Shown here piece after piece: positions 37,599-46,845 of a stretch of 64,000 nt of DNA (within the stretch, counting starts at the first letter, position 1; every line of letters starts with the position of its first letter). The DNA lies in NCBI RefSeq assembly GCF_001440415.1, contig NZ_LLYA01000113.1:1-64000 (forward strand). The letters run 5' to 3'. This stretch comes from Bradyrhizobium retamae (GTDB lineage: Bacteria > Pseudomonadota > Alphaproteobacteria > Rhizobiales > Xanthobacteraceae). The notes below the pieces were generated by a model that was not told the DNA's origin, ran no database searches, and was given only the letters and a program-made list of their open reading frames with translations. Position numbers and translations under genes: made by a program.

Positions 37599-37904
37599 AT
37601 GGCAAAGAAGAGTTCGATCGAGAAGAACAACCGGCGCAAGCGGATGGCCAAGAACGCCGCCCCGCAGCGTGCGAAGCTGAAGGCGATCATCGCCGACAAG
37701 AGCAAGCCGATGGAAGAGCGGTTTGCGGCGACGCTGAAGCTCGCCCAGATGCCGCGCAACTCGTCGACCACGCGGATTCGCAACCGCTGCGAACTGACCG
37801 GCCGCCCGCGCTCGAACTATCGCAAGAACAAGCTTTCCCGCATCGCGCTGCGTGAACTCGGCTCCAAGGGCCTGGTTCCCGGGCTCGTGAAGTCGAGCTG
37901 GTAA
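37599..37904 (+). CDS. rpsN: 30S ribosomal protein S14, zinc-independent form
   Basis: 101 residues. This is the long form without the C-x-x-C zinc ribbon; [20 protein letters not shown] is the conserved C-terminal part. Zinc-free S14 is typical for proteobacteria. It lies 43 bp after rplE and 14 bp before rpsH. Confidence 0.97.
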   Translation: MAKKSSIEKNNRRKRMAKNAAPQRAKLKAIIADKSKPMEERFAATLKLAQMPRNSSTTRIRNRCELTGRPRSNYRKNKLSRIALRELGSKGLVPGLVKSSW

Positions 37905-37918
37905 GGAGGGTCGTCACG

Positions 37919-38317
37919 ATGTCAACGCACGATCCGATCTCCGATCTCATCACCCGCATCCGCAACGCGCAGATGCGTTCGAAGTCCAAGGTCTCGACCC
38001 CGGGCTCGAAGATGCGCGCCAGCGTGCTCGAAGTGCTGAAGGCCGAGGGCTATATCCGCGGCTATGCCAGCGTGGAGCATGCCTCGGGCCGCAGCGAACT
38101 CGAGATCGAGTTGAAGTATTTCGACGGCGAGCCCGTCATTCGCGAGATCGAGCGGGTCTCGAAGCCGGGCCGCCGGGTTTACGCCTCGGTGAGGAATCTG
38201 CCGCGCGTGAACAACGGTCTCGGCATTTCGGTGTTGTCGACGCCGAAGGGAATCATGGCCGACCACGCCGCGCGAGACGCGAATGTGGGCGGCGAAGTTC
38301 TCTTCACGGTGTTCTGA
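37919..38317 (+). CDS. rpsH: 30S ribosomal protein S8
   Basis: 132 residues beginning [20 protein letters not shown], ending with the invariant [14 protein letters not shown] region. S8 binds helix 21 of 16S rRNA and in E. coli represses the spc operon through an mRNA mimic near rplE; I did not find an obvious mimic. Confidence 0.98.
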   Translation: MSTHDPISDLITRIRNAQMRSKSKVSTPGSKMRASVLEVLKAEGYIRGYASVEHASGRSELEIELKYFDGEPVIREIERVSKPGRRVYASVRNLPRVNNGLGISVLSTPKGIMADHAARDANVGGEVLFTVF

Positions 38318-38333
38318 GGAAGGATTTTTAGCC

Positions 38334-38867
38334 ATGTCACGTGTTGGCAAACGGCCTGTGGCGATCCCGTCCGGTGTGACGGCGACCGTCGAGGGACAGA
38401 CCGTCAAGATGAAGGGGCCGAAGGGCCAGCTTCAGTTCGTCGTGCATGACGACGTCGAGGTGAAGTTCGAGAAGGGCGAGGTCAAGGTCGCGCCGAAGTT
38501 CAAGACCAACCGTGCGCAGGCCATGTATGGCACTGCGCGCGCGCAGGTGGCGAACCTGGTCGAGGGCGTCACCAAGGGTTTTGAGAAGAAGCTCGAGATC
38601 ACCGGCGTCGGCTATCGCGCCGCGATGCAGGGCAAGAACCTGCAGCTTGCGCTCGGCTACAGCCACGACGTGGTTTATGCGATCCCGGAAGGCATCACCA
38701 TCGCGGTGCCGAAGCCGACCGAGATCACGATTTCGGGCACCGATTCGCAGCGCGTCGGGCAGGTCGCCGCCGAGATCCGCGCCTACCGTCCGCCGGAGCC
38801 CTACAAGGGCAAGGGCGTGAAGTACGCCAATGAATTCATCTTCCGCAAGGAAGGCAAGAAGAAGTAA
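38334..38867 (+). CDS. rplF: 50S ribosomal protein L6
   Basis: 177 residues from ATG 38334 ([17 protein letters not shown]). The two repeated L6 domains are present, and the family ending ([20 protein letters not shown]) is intact. It lies near the sarcin-ricin loop. An AGGAAGG site precedes it. Confidence 0.97.
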   Translation: MSRVGKRPVAIPSGVTATVEGQTVKMKGPKGQLQFVVHDDVEVKFEKGEVKVAPKFKTNRAQAMYGTARAQVANLVEGVTKGFEKKLEITGVGYRAAMQGKNLQLALGYSHDVVYAIPEGITIAVPKPTEITISGTDSQRVGQVAAEIRAYRPPEPYKGKGVKYANEFIFRKEGKKK

Positions 38868-38878
38868 CGGAGCCGGTC

Positions 38879-39238
38879 ATGTCACTCAAGGTCACGAATG
38901 CCCGGCGCAAGCAGCGAGTGCGCAACTCGCTGCGCCGGTCCGCCAATGGACGCCCGCGTCTGTCGGTGTTCCGTTCGTCGAAGCACATCTACGCCCAGGT
39001 CATCGACGACCTGAAGGGCGAGACGCTGGCTTCCGCCTCGTCGCTGGAAAAGGCCATGCGCGAGGCCGGCAACACCGGCGCCAACATCGATGCGGCCAAG
39101 GCCGTCGGCAAGCTGCTGGCGGAACGCGCCGTGAAGAACGGCGTCAAGGAAGTGGTGTTCGATCGCGGCAGCTATCTCTACCACGGGCGCGTCAAGGCGC
39201 TCGCGGACGCCGCCCGCGAAAGCGGACTGAGCTTCTAA
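38879..39238 (+). CDS. rplR: 50S ribosomal protein L18
   Basis: 119 residues. [20 protein letters not shown] and [20 protein letters not shown] mark the 5S rRNA-binding L18 family. Eleven bp after rplF. Confidence 0.97.
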   Translation: MSLKVTNARRKQRVRNSLRRSANGRPRLSVFRSSKHIYAQVIDDLKGETLASASSLEKAMREAGNTGANIDAAKAVGKLLAERAVKNGVKEVVFDRGSYLYHGRVKALADAARESGLSF

Positions 39239-39299
39239 CGAACGGTTTTGGATAATTACGAGGACAGGGGCTTTCTTCCCCTAAAGATTGGAAAACACC

Positions 39300-39875
39300 A
39301 TGGCAGGTGAACGCGAACGCGGCGGACGCGAACGGAGCAGGGATCGCGAGGAGCGCGACAGCGAGTTCGTCGACAAGCTCGTCCACATCAATCGCGTGGC
39401 GAAGGTCGTCAAGGGCGGCAAGCGCTTCGGCTTCGCGGCGCTGGTCGTAATCGGCGACCAGAAGGGCCGGGTCGGTTTCGGCCACGGCAAGGCGCGCGAA
39501 GTGCCCGAGGCGATCCGCAAGGCGACCGAGTCGGCCAAGCGCAATCTGACGCGTGTGGCGCTGCGCGAAGGCCGCACGCTGCATCACGACATCGCCGGCC
39601 GTCACGGCGCCGGCCGCGTCTACCTGCGCGCCGCTCCGGCCGGTACCGGCATCATCGCCGGCGGTCCGATGCGCGCGGTGTTCGAGACGCTCGGCATCCA
39701 GGACGTGGTGGCGAAGTCGATCGGCTCGTCGAATCCCTACAACATGGTTCGCGCGACCTTCGACGCGCTGAAGCATCAGGATTCGCCGCGTTCGGTTGCG
39801 GCACGCCGCAACATCAAGGTGTCCACGCTGCAATCGCGCCGCGTCGGCGGCGACGCCGAAGTGGTGGCTGAATAA
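39300..39875 (+). CDS. rpsE: 30S ribosomal protein S5
   Basis: 191 residues from ATG 39300; a TTG 12 bases upstream is in frame but unlikely. The charged N-terminus ([18 protein letters not shown]) is longer than in E. coli. The dsRBD-like core [19 protein letters not shown] and the [19 protein letters not shown] part are conserved. S5 affects decoding fidelity and spectinomycin sensitivity. Confidence 0.97.
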   Translation: MAGERERGGRERSRDREERDSEFVDKLVHINRVAKVVKGGKRFGFAALVVIGDQKGRVGFGHGKAREVPEAIRKATESAKRNLTRVALREGRTLHHDIAGRHGAGRVYLRAAPAGTGIIAGGPMRAVFETLGIQDVVAKSIGSSNPYNMVRATFDALKHQDSPRSVAARRNIKVSTLQSRRVGGDAEVVAE

Positions 39876-39912
39876 CCGGCGCGAATTTCAAGCGCTCTTT
39901 GGAGTTAAGACG

Positions 39913-40107
39913 ATGGCCAAGGCCGCAAAGACGATCAAGGTCGAGCAGACCGGCAGCGCGATCCGCCGCCACCACTCGCAGCGTTCGACGCTGATCGGCC
40001 TCAAGCTCAACAAGATCGGCCGGGTTGCCGAGCTGCAGGATACCCCTGAAGTTCGCGGCATGATCAGCAAGGTTCAACATCTCGTCCGCATCGTCGGCGA
40101 GAAGTAA
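39913..40107 (+). CDS. rpmD: 50S ribosomal protein L30
   Basis: 64 residues. [20 protein letters not shown] and [20 protein letters not shown] are typical of L30, which is absent from some bacteria but standard in this group. It lies between rpsE (37 bp) and rplO (16 bp). Confidence 0.96.
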   Translation: MAKAAKTIKVEQTGSAIRRHHSQRSTLIGLKLNKIGRVAELQDTPEVRGMISKVQHLVRIVGEK

Positions 40108-40123
40108 GCAAGGAGACAGGGCG

Positions 40124-40609
40124 ATGAAGCTCAGCGATATCGCCGACAACGCCGGCTCGCGCAAAAAGCGCATGCGCGTCGGCCGTGGCATCGGTTCCGG
40201 CAAGGGCAAGACTTCGGGCCGCGGCGGCAAGGGCCAGACCGCGCGTTCGGGCGTGCGCATCAAGGGCTTCGAGGGCGGCCAGATGCCGCTGCATCGGCGC
40301 CTGCCGAAGCGCGGCTTCAACAACATCTTCCGGCTCGACTTTGCCGAGATCAATCTCGACCGGCTGCAGGAGGCGATCGACGCCAAGCTGGTCGACACCA
40401 AGGAAACCGTCACGGTTGAATCGCTGGTGAAGGCTGGCGTGATCCGCCGTGCCAAGGACGGCCTGCGGCTGCTCGGCCGCGGCGAACTCAAGTCCAAGCT
40501 CGCGATCGAGGTGCACGGCGCCTCGAAATCCGCGGTTGCGGCGGTCGAGAAGGCCGGCGGCACGGTGAAGATCCTGGCCCCGGCCAAGAAGGAAGGCGAG
40601 GCGGCGTAA
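40124..40609 (+). CDS. rplO: 50S ribosomal protein L15
   Basis: 161 residues. [20 protein letters not shown] and the glycine/arginine-rich [20 protein letters not shown] are the invariant start of L15, a late assembly protein. A REP-like palindrome follows the stop codon in the 131-bp gap before secY. Confidence 0.98.
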   Translation: MKLSDIADNAGSRKKRMRVGRGIGSGKGKTSGRGGKGQTARSGVRIKGFEGGQMPLHRRLPKRGFNNIFRLDFAEINLDRLQEAIDAKLVDTKETVTVESLVKAGVIRRAKDGLRLLGRGELKSKLAIEVHGASKSAVAAVEKAGGTVKILAPAKKEGEAA

Positions 40610-40619
40610 CATCTGCGTC

Positions 40620-40641
40620 ATGCCCGCCTGATCGCGGGCAT
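40620..40641. repeat. REP-like palindrome between rplO and secY
   Basis: ATGCCCGC (40620-40627) pairs with GCGGGCAT (40634-40641) around a six-base loop, flanked by GTC on the left. It resembles the abundant GTCATGCCCG repeats of Bradyrhizobium-type genomes. Confidence 0.6.
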
Positions 40642-40740
40642 AGACCAGTGGACTTATCGAAGCCGCGCACCAAATAATGTCCGCTGCCGATTGCCCGCGA
40701 AGGGGCGTCGGCCTGGGAGGCGGCGGGAGAAAGCCTGAAC

Positions 40741-42072
40741 ATGGTCTCAGCAGCAGAACAACTTGCGGCAAACCTCAATTTCGGCGCTTTGGCCAAAGCC
40801 GACGAACTGAAGAAGCGCATCTGGTTTACGCTGGGTGCGCTGCTTGTTTATCGGCTCGGCACCTATATCCCGCTGCCCGGCATCGATCCCGCGGCCTGGG
40901 AGCAGGTGTTCAAGTCGCAGGCCGGCGGCATTCTCGGCATGTTCAACATGTTCGCCGGCGGTGGCATCAACCGCATGGCGATCTTCGCGCTGAACATCAT
41001 GCCGTACATCTCGGCATCGATCATCATCCAGCTCCTGACCACCGTATCGCCCAAGCTCGAAGCCTTGAAGAAGGAAGGCGAGGCGGGCCGCAAGACGCTG
41101 AACCAGTATACCCGCTACCTCACGGTGATTCTCGCAACGTTCCAGGCCTATGGCATCGCCGTCGGCCTCCAGGGCGCCGGCAACGTGGTCAGCGAGCCCG
41201 GGATGTTCTTCCTGATTTCCACCACGGTCACGCTGACCGGCGGCACCATGTTCCTGATGTGGCTCGGCGAGCAGATCACCTCGCGCGGCATCGGCAACGG
41301 TATTTCGCTGATCATCCTGGCCGGCATCGTTGCCGAGCTGCCGTCTGCTCTCGCCAACATGCTGGAATTGGGACGCCAGGGCGCGCTGTCGACTGGTCTG
41401 ATCCTTCTTGTGATCGCGATGGCGGTCGTCGTGATCGCCTTCATCGTGTTCATGGAGCGTGCGCAGCGCAGGCTTCTGATCCAGTATCCGAAGCGACAGG
41501 TCGGCAACAAGATGTTCGAGGGCCAGTCCTCGCATCTGCCGCTCAAGCTCAACACCTCGGGCGTGATCCCGCCGATCTTCGCCTCGTCGCTGTTGCTGCT
41601 GCCGGCGACCGTCGCAAACTTCAACGCCGGCCAGGGCCCGGAATGGTTCCAGTGGCTCAACACCCAGCTCAGCCACGGCCGTCCGCTGTTCCTGATCCTC
41701 TATCTGGGCCTGATCGTGTTCTTTGCGTTCTTCTACACCGCGATCGTGTTCAACCCGACCGAGACCGCAGACAATCTGAAGAAGCATGGCGGCTTCATAC
41801 CGGGCATTCGTCCGGGCGAACGCACCGCCGAGTATATCGACTACGTGCTGTCGCGCGTCACCGTGCTGGGCGCGATCTATCTGGCGATCGTGTGCCTGAT
41901 TCCAGAAATCCTGATTTCCTATGCCTCGGTGCCGTTCTATTTCGGCGGAACCTCGCTTCTGATCGTCGTCAGCGTGACCATGGATACGGTGGCGCAGGTG
42001 CAGGGTTATCTGTTGGCCCATCAGTATGAGGGGCTGATCCGGAAATCCAAGCTGAGGGGCCGTCGCCGCTAA
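40741..42072 (+). CDS. secY: Preprotein translocase subunit SecY
   Basis: 443 residues with ten membrane segments. It begins with the usual amphipathic helix, and the second segment region GIDPAAWEQVFKSQAGGILG plus FALNIMPYISASIIIQLLTT form the plug and lateral gate. It is the pore of the Sec translocon together with SecE, encoded at 4645. The start is ATG 40741 after GGGAGAAAG. adk follows after 71 bp, the classic secY-adk pair. Confidence 0.98.
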   Translation: MVSAAEQLAANLNFGALAKADELKKRIWFTLGALLVYRLGTYIPLPGIDPAAWEQVFKSQAGGILGMFNMFAGGGINRMAIFALNIMPYISASIIIQLLTTVSPKLEALKKEGEAGRKTLNQYTRYLTVILATFQAYGIAVGLQGAGNVVSEPGMFFLISTTVTLTGGTMFLMWLGEQITSRGIGNGISLIILAGIVAELPSALANMLELGRQGALSTGLILLVIAMAVVVIAFIVFMERAQRRLLIQYPKRQVGNKMFEGQSSHLPLKLNTSGVIPPIFASSLLLLPATVANFNAGQGPEWFQWLNTQLSHGRPLFLILYLGLIVFFAFFYTAIVFNPTETADNLKKHGGFIPGIRPGERTAEYIDYVLSRVTVLGAIYLAIVCLIPEILISYASVPFYFGGTSLLIVVSVTMDTVAQVQGYLLAHQYEGLIRKSKLRGRRR

Positions 42073-42143
42073 CTAGCGGAGCGCTCTGAAATCCAATACA
42101 AGGTGTGCGGTGTTTCGCTCACCAAGCCGGGGGGCGAGCAGTC

Positions 42144-42998
42144 ATGAGATTGATCCTTTTGGGGCCGCCGGGGTCGGGGAAGGGTACCCAGGCACAGCGG
42201 CTGGTGCAGCGCCATGGGATTGTGCAGCTCTCGACCGGCGAGATGCTGCGCGCGGCTGTGGCCGCCGAGACGCCGGTCGGGTTGAAGGCCAAGGACCTCA
42301 TGGCAAACGGCCAGCTTGTGCCTGATGACGTCGTAGTCGGAATCATTTCTGACAGGATCGATCAACCGGACGCGGCCAAAGGCTTCGTCCTCGATGGGTT
42401 CCCGCGCACGGTGCCGCAGGCTGAGGCGCTGGATGAGCTCTTAAAGAAAAAGCATCTCAGGCTCGACGCGGTGGTCGAACTGCGCGTCAATGAGAGCGCG
42501 CTGCTACAGCGCGTCGAAACCCGCGTCGCCGAGATGCTGGCGCGCGGCGAGGAGGTGCGTGTTGACGACACGCCGGAAGTGCTGACCAAACGACTCGCTG
42601 CCTACCGGTCGCAGACCGAGCCGCTGATTCACTACTATTCCGAGCGCCGGAAGCTCGCGACCGTCGACGGGATGATGACCATCGAGCAGGTAACCCGGGA
42701 GGTTAACCGGATCCTCTCCGCAGTCGGCGCGCTGGAACACAAGGTGGTGCCGGCCCGGAAGGCCAAGGCACGGAAGACTGCCAGGCCAGCAGCCAAAAAG
42801 GCTGCCAAAACGGCCAAGAAGGCCGTCAAAACGGCGCGTAAGGCCGCCAAATCGGCCTCCAGGGGGGCCAAAACGGCTGGCAACAAAAAGGCTGCTCGGA
42901 AGGCCGTTTCCGCGGCCAGAGGGCGAGGGGGCGCGAGGGCCCAAAAGACCGTCCGCAAGGCTGCCAAAAAAGTCACGAAAAAGCGAGCTAAGCGATAG
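42144..42998 (+). CDS. adk: Adenylate kinase with a histone-H1-like C-terminal tail
   Basis: 284 residues, far longer than the usual 190-220. Residues 1 to about 195 are a complete short-LID adenylate kinase: P-loop GPPGSGKGT (7-15), FVLDGFPRT (81-89) and the catalytic arginines (RVE near 123 and KRLAAYR 149-155). It converts AMP and ATP to two ADP. Residues about 200-284 are a low-complexity Lys/Arg/Ala tail (KKAAKTAKKAVKTARKAAK) with about 35 basic and no acidic residues. Such tails bind nucleic acid or are disordered. The tail has no stop codon or frameshift before it, so it is really part of the frame. Confidence 0.95.
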   Translation: MRLILLGPPGSGKGTQAQRLVQRHGIVQLSTGEMLRAAVAAETPVGLKAKDLMANGQLVPDDVVVGIISDRIDQPDAAKGFVLDGFPRTVPQAEALDELLKKKHLRLDAVVELRVNESALLQRVETRVAEMLARGEEVRVDDTPEVLTKRLAAYRSQTEPLIHYYSERRKLATVDGMMTIEQVTREVNRILSAVGALEHKVVPARKAKARKTARPAAKKAAKTAKKAVKTARKAAKSASRGAKTAGNKKAARKAVSAARGRGGARAQKTVRKAAKKVTKKRAKR

Positions 42999-43004
42999 AG
43001 GCGG

Positions 43005-43034
43005 TTGACGAAACCGAGTTGAATCCTTTAATAA
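43005..43034 (+). promoter_or_regulatory. Candidate internal promoter before rpsM (alpha operon)
   Basis: TTGACG (43005-43010) and TTAATA (43028-43033) are separated by 17 bases. The 184-bp gap between adk and rpsM is the largest in the spc-alpha region, which fits an extra promoter for rpsM-rpsK-rpoA-rplQ. Confidence 0.4.
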
Positions 43035-43182
43035 GCCCCGCATCCAAGTCGGATAGTTTTTTGACGATGCCGGGCCCCGAAAGAGATGAGGGGAGGGCGT
43101 CGTGTTCGCGTTTGCGGACACCTGCCCGAGTTAGCAAGAACATAGCCCGATCCATGAGGGATCGGCGACAGGAGAGAAGTCC

Positions 43183-43551
43183 GTGGCCCGTATTGCCGGC
43201 GTGAATATCCCGACCAACAAGCGCGTTCTGATCGCGCTCCAGTACATCCATGGCATCGGACAGAACAACGCGTCCGAGATCATGGAGAAAGTCAAGATTC
43301 CGGCTGACCGTCGCGTCAGCCAGTTGAGCGACCAGGAAGTCCTGCAGATCCGCGAAGTCATCGACCGCGACTATCTGGTCGAAGGCGACCTTCGCCGCGA
43401 GACTGGCATCAACATCAAGCGTCTGATGGACCTCGGCTGCTATCGCGGTCTGCGTCATCGCCGCGGTCTTCCGGTGCGCGGTCAACGCACCCACACCAAT
43501 GCGCGCACGCGCAAGGGCCCGGCCAAGTCGATCGCCGGCAAGAAGAAGTAA
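43183..43551 (+). CDS. rpsM: 30S ribosomal protein S13
   Basis: 122 residues, initiated at GTG 43183 with AGGAGAG upstream ([20 protein letters not shown]). The C-terminal basic tail with [17 protein letters not shown] contacts tRNA. No rpmJ or infA lies between adk and rpsM, as is usual in alphaproteobacteria. A GCGAATAG repeat starts 11 bp behind the stop. Confidence 0.97.
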   Translation: MARIAGVNIPTNKRVLIALQYIHGIGQNNASEIMEKVKIPADRRVSQLSDQEVLQIREVIDRDYLVEGDLRRETGINIKRLMDLGCYRGLRHRRGLPVRGQRTHTNARTRKGPAKSIAGKKK

Positions 43552-43562
43552 TTCGGCGAATT

Positions 43563-43617
43563 GCGAATAGGGAATGGCGAATAGAAATCTATTCGCTACT
43601 CGTCATTCGCTACTCGC
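43563..43617. repeat. GCGAATAG palindromic repeat, copy 2 (rpsM-rpsK)
   Basis: GCGAATAGGGAATGGCGAAT begins the left arm (43563-43584). After an AAAT loop, the right arm (43589-43617) is its inverted copy with seven extra bases. Closely related to the copies after tuf and rpoA. Confidence 0.8.
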
Positions 43618-43680
43618 GTTTTTAGGTGTAGCCGCTGGCAGTACGGCGGCGTTTGAGATACACAGGAAGGTTTTAAGGTA

Positions 43681-44070
43681 ATGGGCAAGGAAGCCACCCG
43701 CGTCCGCCGTCGCGAACGCAAGAACATCGCCTCCGGCATCGCGCACGTGAATTCGTCCTTCAACAATACGACCATCACCATCACCGATGCGCAGGGCAAT
43801 ACCATTGCCTGGTCCTCGGCCGGCACGATGGGTTTCAAGGGCTCGCGCAAGTCGACCCCCTATGCCGCGCAGGTCGCGGCCGAAGACGTTTCCAAGAAGG
43901 CGCAGGAACACGGCATGCGCACGCTGGAAGTGGAAGTTGCCGGCCCCGGTTCGGGCCGCGAATCGGCGCTTCGCGCGCTGCAGGCCGCGGGCTTCACCGT
44001 CACGTCGATCCGCGACGTGACCACGATCCCGCACAATGGTTGCCGTCCGCGCAAGCGCCGGCGCGTTTGA
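43681..44070 (+). CDS. rpsK: 30S ribosomal protein S11
   Basis: 129 residues. [20 protein letters not shown] and [20 protein letters not shown] are the characteristic S11 segments. It forms the platform near the E site. It is flanked by a repeat-containing gap on the left and a 131-bp gap before rpoA. Confidence 0.98.
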   Translation: MGKEATRVRRRERKNIASGIAHVNSSFNNTTITITDAQGNTIAWSSAGTMGFKGSRKSTPYAAQVAAEDVSKKAQEHGMRTLEVEVAGPGSGRESALRALQAAGFTVTSIRDVTTIPHNGCRPRKRRRV

Positions 44071-44201
44071 TATCCGGTCGCGGGCGGTTATGCCGCTCGC
44101 GATTGCTTTTGGAATTTTCCGCGGACTGATCCGCGATCTCCAACGCCAGTGATCTGAAGGCAGATCGACTGGCCGGTCTATTGACCCGAAGGGGTGACAA
44201 A

Positions 44202-45221
44202 GTGACGATCCAGAAAAATTGGCAAGAACTTATTCGACCGAACAAGCTGCAGGTAACGCCGGGCGGCGATGCGACCCGGTTTGCGACCGTCGTCGCCGAG
44301 CCGCTCGAGCGCGGTTTCGGCCAGACGCTCGGTAACGCGCTGCGCCGCATCCTGTTGTCGTCGCTGCAGGGCGCCGCCGTGCAGTCGGTGCACATCGACG
44401 GCGTGCTGCACGAGTTCTCCTCGATCGCAGGCGTTCGCGAGGACGTCACCGACATCGTGCTCAACATCAAGGACATCTCGATCAAGATGCAGGGCGAAGG
44501 CCCCAAGCGCATGGTCGTGAAGAAGTCGGGTCCGGGCGTCGTTACTGCCGGCGACATCCAGACCGTCGGCGACATCGTGGTGCTCAATCCCGAGCTGCAG
44601 ATCTGCACGCTGGACGAGGGCGCTGAAATCCGCATGGAGTTCACGGTCGCCGCCGGCAAGGGCTACGTCGCCGCCGAGCGCAACCGGCCTGAGGATGCGC
44701 CGATCGGCCTGATCCCGGTCGACAGCCTGTTCTCGCCCGTGCGCAAGGTCTCCTACAAGGTCGAGAACACCCGCGAGGGCCAGATCCTCGACTACGACAA
44801 GCTGACCATGACGATCGAGACCAACGGCGCTATCTCGCCGGAGGACGCGGTGGCCTATGCCGCGCGCATCCTGCAGGATCAGCTCAACGTGTTCGTGAAC
44901 TTCGAAGAGCCGCGCAAGGAAGTCGCGCAGGAGATCATTCCCGATCTCGCCTTCAATCCGGCGTTCCTCAAGAAGGTCGACGAGCTCGAGTTGTCGGTGC
45001 GTTCGGCAAACTGCCTGAAGAACGACAACATCGTCTATATCGGCGACCTCGTGCAGAAGTCGGAAGCGGAAATGCTCCGCACCCCGAACTTCGGCCGCAA
45101 GTCGCTGAACGAGATCAAGGAAGTGCTGGCCCAGATGGGTCTGCATCTCGGCATGGAAGTACCGGGCTGGCCGCCGGAGAATATCGACGAGCTCGCCAAG
45201 CGCTTCGAGGATCACTACTGA
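44202..45221 (+). CDS. rpoA: DNA-directed RNA polymerase subunit alpha
   Basis: 339 residues from GTG 44202, preceded by AAGGGGTG; a TTG 21 bases upstream is in frame but lacks a site. The N-terminal dimerisation domain ([20 protein letters not shown]) and the C-terminal domain ([20 protein letters not shown], then [17 protein letters not shown]) that binds UP elements and activators are complete. A palindromic repeat begins at the next base after the TGA. Confidence 0.98.
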   Translation: MTIQKNWQELIRPNKLQVTPGGDATRFATVVAEPLERGFGQTLGNALRRILLSSLQGAAVQSVHIDGVLHEFSSIAGVREDVTDIVLNIKDISIKMQGEGPKRMVVKKSGPGVVTAGDIQTVGDIVVLNPELQICTLDEGAEIRMEFTVAAGKGYVAAERNRPEDAPIGLIPVDSLFSPVRKVSYKVENTREGQILDYDKLTMTIETNGAISPEDAVAYAARILQDQLNVFVNFEEPRKEVAQEIIPDLAFNPAFLKKVDELELSVRSANCLKNDNIVYIGDLVQKSEAEMLRTPNFGRKSLNEIKEVLAQMGLHLGMEVPGWPPENIDELAKRFEDHY

Positions 45222-45282
45222 GCGAATAGGGAGTGGCGAATAGCGAATAGGAGCTATTCGCTACTTGCCATTCGCTACTCGC
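45222..45282. repeat. GCGAATAG palindromic repeat, copy 3 (rpoA-rplQ)
   Basis: The clearest copy: two 29-base arms (45222-45250 and 45254-45282) match in inverted orientation at 24 of 29 positions and enclose three bases (GAG). GCGAATAG itself occurs three times within the left arm and its edge. It starts directly after the rpoA TGA. Confidence 0.85.
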
Positions 45283-45365
45283 CACACTGGGGCGAACGCA
45301 GGCAGCCCACCTGAGCAACAAGTCCGACGAACCGTCGCGACGAAGACAAATCAAGGAATACATCA

Positions 45366-45782
45366 ATGCGTCACGGCAAGGTTCATCGTAAGCTCAACCG
45401 CACCGCCGAGCATCGCCGCGCGATGTTCGCCAACATGTGCGCCGCGCTGATCAAGCACGAGCAGATCGTCACCACGCTGCCGAAGGCCAAGGAACTGCGC
45501 CCGATCGTCGAGAAGCTCGTTACCCTCGGCAAGAAGGGTGGGCTGGCCATGCGCCGCCAGGCGATCTCCGAAATGCGCGATGTCGACCAGGTCAAGAAGC
45601 TGTTCGACACGCTGGCGCCTCGCTACAAGGACCGCCAGGGTGGCTATACCCGCATCATCAAGGCCGGTTTCCGCTACGGCGACAACGCCCCGATGGCCGT
45701 GATCGAATTCGTCGACCGCGACGTTGACGCCAAGGGCCAGGATTCTGGTCCGGTGGAGGAGAAGTCCGCCGAAGCGGCGTAA
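45366..45782 (+). CDS. rplQ: 50S ribosomal protein L17
   Basis: 138 residues. [20 protein letters not shown] and [20 protein letters not shown] are typical; the acidic C-terminal tail ([10 protein letters not shown]) is a common alphaproteobacterial extension. Last gene of the alpha operon and of the whole ribosomal run; a terminator follows after 24 bp. Confidence 0.98.
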   Translation: MRHGKVHRKLNRTAEHRRAMFANMCAALIKHEQIVTTLPKAKELRPIVEKLVTLGKKGGLAMRRQAISEMRDVDQVKKLFDTLAPRYKDRQGGYTRIIKAGFRYGDNAPMAVIEFVDRDVDAKGQDSGPVEEKSAEAA

Positions 45783-45805
45783 CTCCTCCAAATCGCAATT
45801 TGTCA

Positions 45806-45834
45806 AAGGCGGCGCCAAAAGCGCCGCTTTTTTG
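45806..45834 (+). terminator. Intrinsic terminator closing the ribosomal run
   Basis: GCGGCGC (45809-45815) pairs with GCGCCGC (45821-45827) around CAAAA and is followed by TTTTTTGTTG. Confidence 0.92.
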
Positions 45835-45910
45835 TTGCCCGGCGCGCCCGCGATCGCGGCCGGCACGTGACTTCACAGGAACGTCTCGGGCCGCCAAACG
45901 TTTGACTTGC

Positions 45911-46369
45911 ATGAGTAGGGCGTTCGTCAAGGACACAGAGGACGTCGAAGGTCTGCCTGACCGGCCAATCTCCGATCTTCCGAATGACGTGACGGCTGAA
46001 GGTCTCAGCCGGATCGAGCAGGCATTGGCCGCGGCCGAGGCGGCCCAGGCTGCGGCGCAATCCGCCGGCGATCGCGAGGCGCTGGCCAGCGCTCGCCGTG
46101 ACTTCCGCTATTGGAATGCTCGCCGCGCCACGGCAAGGGTGGCCCCCGAGCCATCAGACAATTCCGTCGTGCGCTTCGGCCACACCGTCACCATCGTGCG
46201 CGAGGACGACCGGCGACAGACGTTCCGGATCGTCGGCGAAGACGAGGCCGAGCCCGCACACGGGACGATCTCGCACGGCTCGCCGCTGGCGCGCGCGCTG
46301 TTCGGCAAGGGTGTCGGCGATGTCGTCGCCATCGCCGGAGGCGAAGCGGAGATCGTCGAAATCCGGTGA
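45911..46369 (+). CDS. GreA/GreB-family transcription factor-like protein
   Basis: 152 residues from ATG 45911. An N-terminal Ala/Glu-rich helical region (about 28-70, IEQALAAAEAAQAAAQSAGD) is followed by a C-terminal FKBP-like domain of the GreA/GreB family (about 88-152, VRFGHTVTIVREDDRRQTFR and ISHGSPLARALFGKGVGDVV). The N-terminal coiled coil seems too short for full RNA-polymerase channel insertion, so it may be a GreA-like regulator rather than GreA itself. No clear ribosome-binding site. Confidence 0.75.
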   Translation: MSRAFVKDTEDVEGLPDRPISDLPNDVTAEGLSRIEQALAAAEAAQAAAQSAGDREALASARRDFRYWNARRATARVAPEPSDNSVVRFGHTVTIVREDDRRQTFRIVGEDEAEPAHGTISHGSPLARALFGKGVGDVVAIAGGEAEIVEIR

Positions 46370-46396
46370 TGCGTAACACCGTCCGTGAGGCGAAGG

Positions 46397-46696
46397 ATGT
46401 CAGCTTACGTTATTTCCGAAGTCGATGATGTGCGCGATCCGGCAGAGTTCGAAGTCTACCGCAGCCTTGCCGCGAAGGCGATCGCGCATTATGGCGGCCG
46501 CTATCTGATCCGTGGCGGCGCCGCCAATTTGATCGAAGGTGGCTCACCGCCGAAAGACGTCATTGTTGTCGAATTTCCGACGATGGAGCGTTTGCGCGAA
46601 TGGTACGCCTCGCCGGAATACGCGGAGGCTCTGAACGTGCGACATACCGCGTTCGCTCGGCGGCTGATCTTCGTTGAGGGCGTCCCGTCGGCTTGA
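46397..46696 (+). CDS. DUF1330 domain-containing protein
   Basis: 99 residues from ATG 46397. SAYVISEVDDVRDPAEFEVY, the GGRYLIRGG strand and the VVEFPTMERLREWYASPEY segment define the small DUF1330 dimeric ferredoxin-like fold. No activity is known to me. It lies 27 bp after the GreA-like gene and may be co-transcribed with it. Confidence 0.85.
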   Translation: MSAYVISEVDDVRDPAEFEVYRSLAAKAIAHYGGRYLIRGGAANLIEGGSPPKDVIVVEFPTMERLREWYASPEYAEALNVRHTAFARRLIFVEGVPSA

Positions 46697-46780
46697 GCTT
46701 GCACTGCAATGTCGCGCTGGCAACGGGTGCGTCGGCGATATTGCTGCGCGCTCAACGCGTTGCTGTGCCGCATTCTTCCC

Positions 46781-46805
46781 GGAACAAGTGAGTGGAAAAT
46801 CTGTT
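46781..46805 (+). promoter_or_regulatory. EcfG-type promoter for the DUF1236 gene
   Basis: GGAAC (46781-46785) and TGTT (46802-46805) are 16 bases apart. This matches GGAAC-N16-CGTT except for the first base of the -10. The start codon is 40 bases downstream. Confidence 0.55.
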
Positions 46806-46845
46806 TTTCCTGTAGCCGCGCTTATGCGGTTTGAGGAGGAACTAG

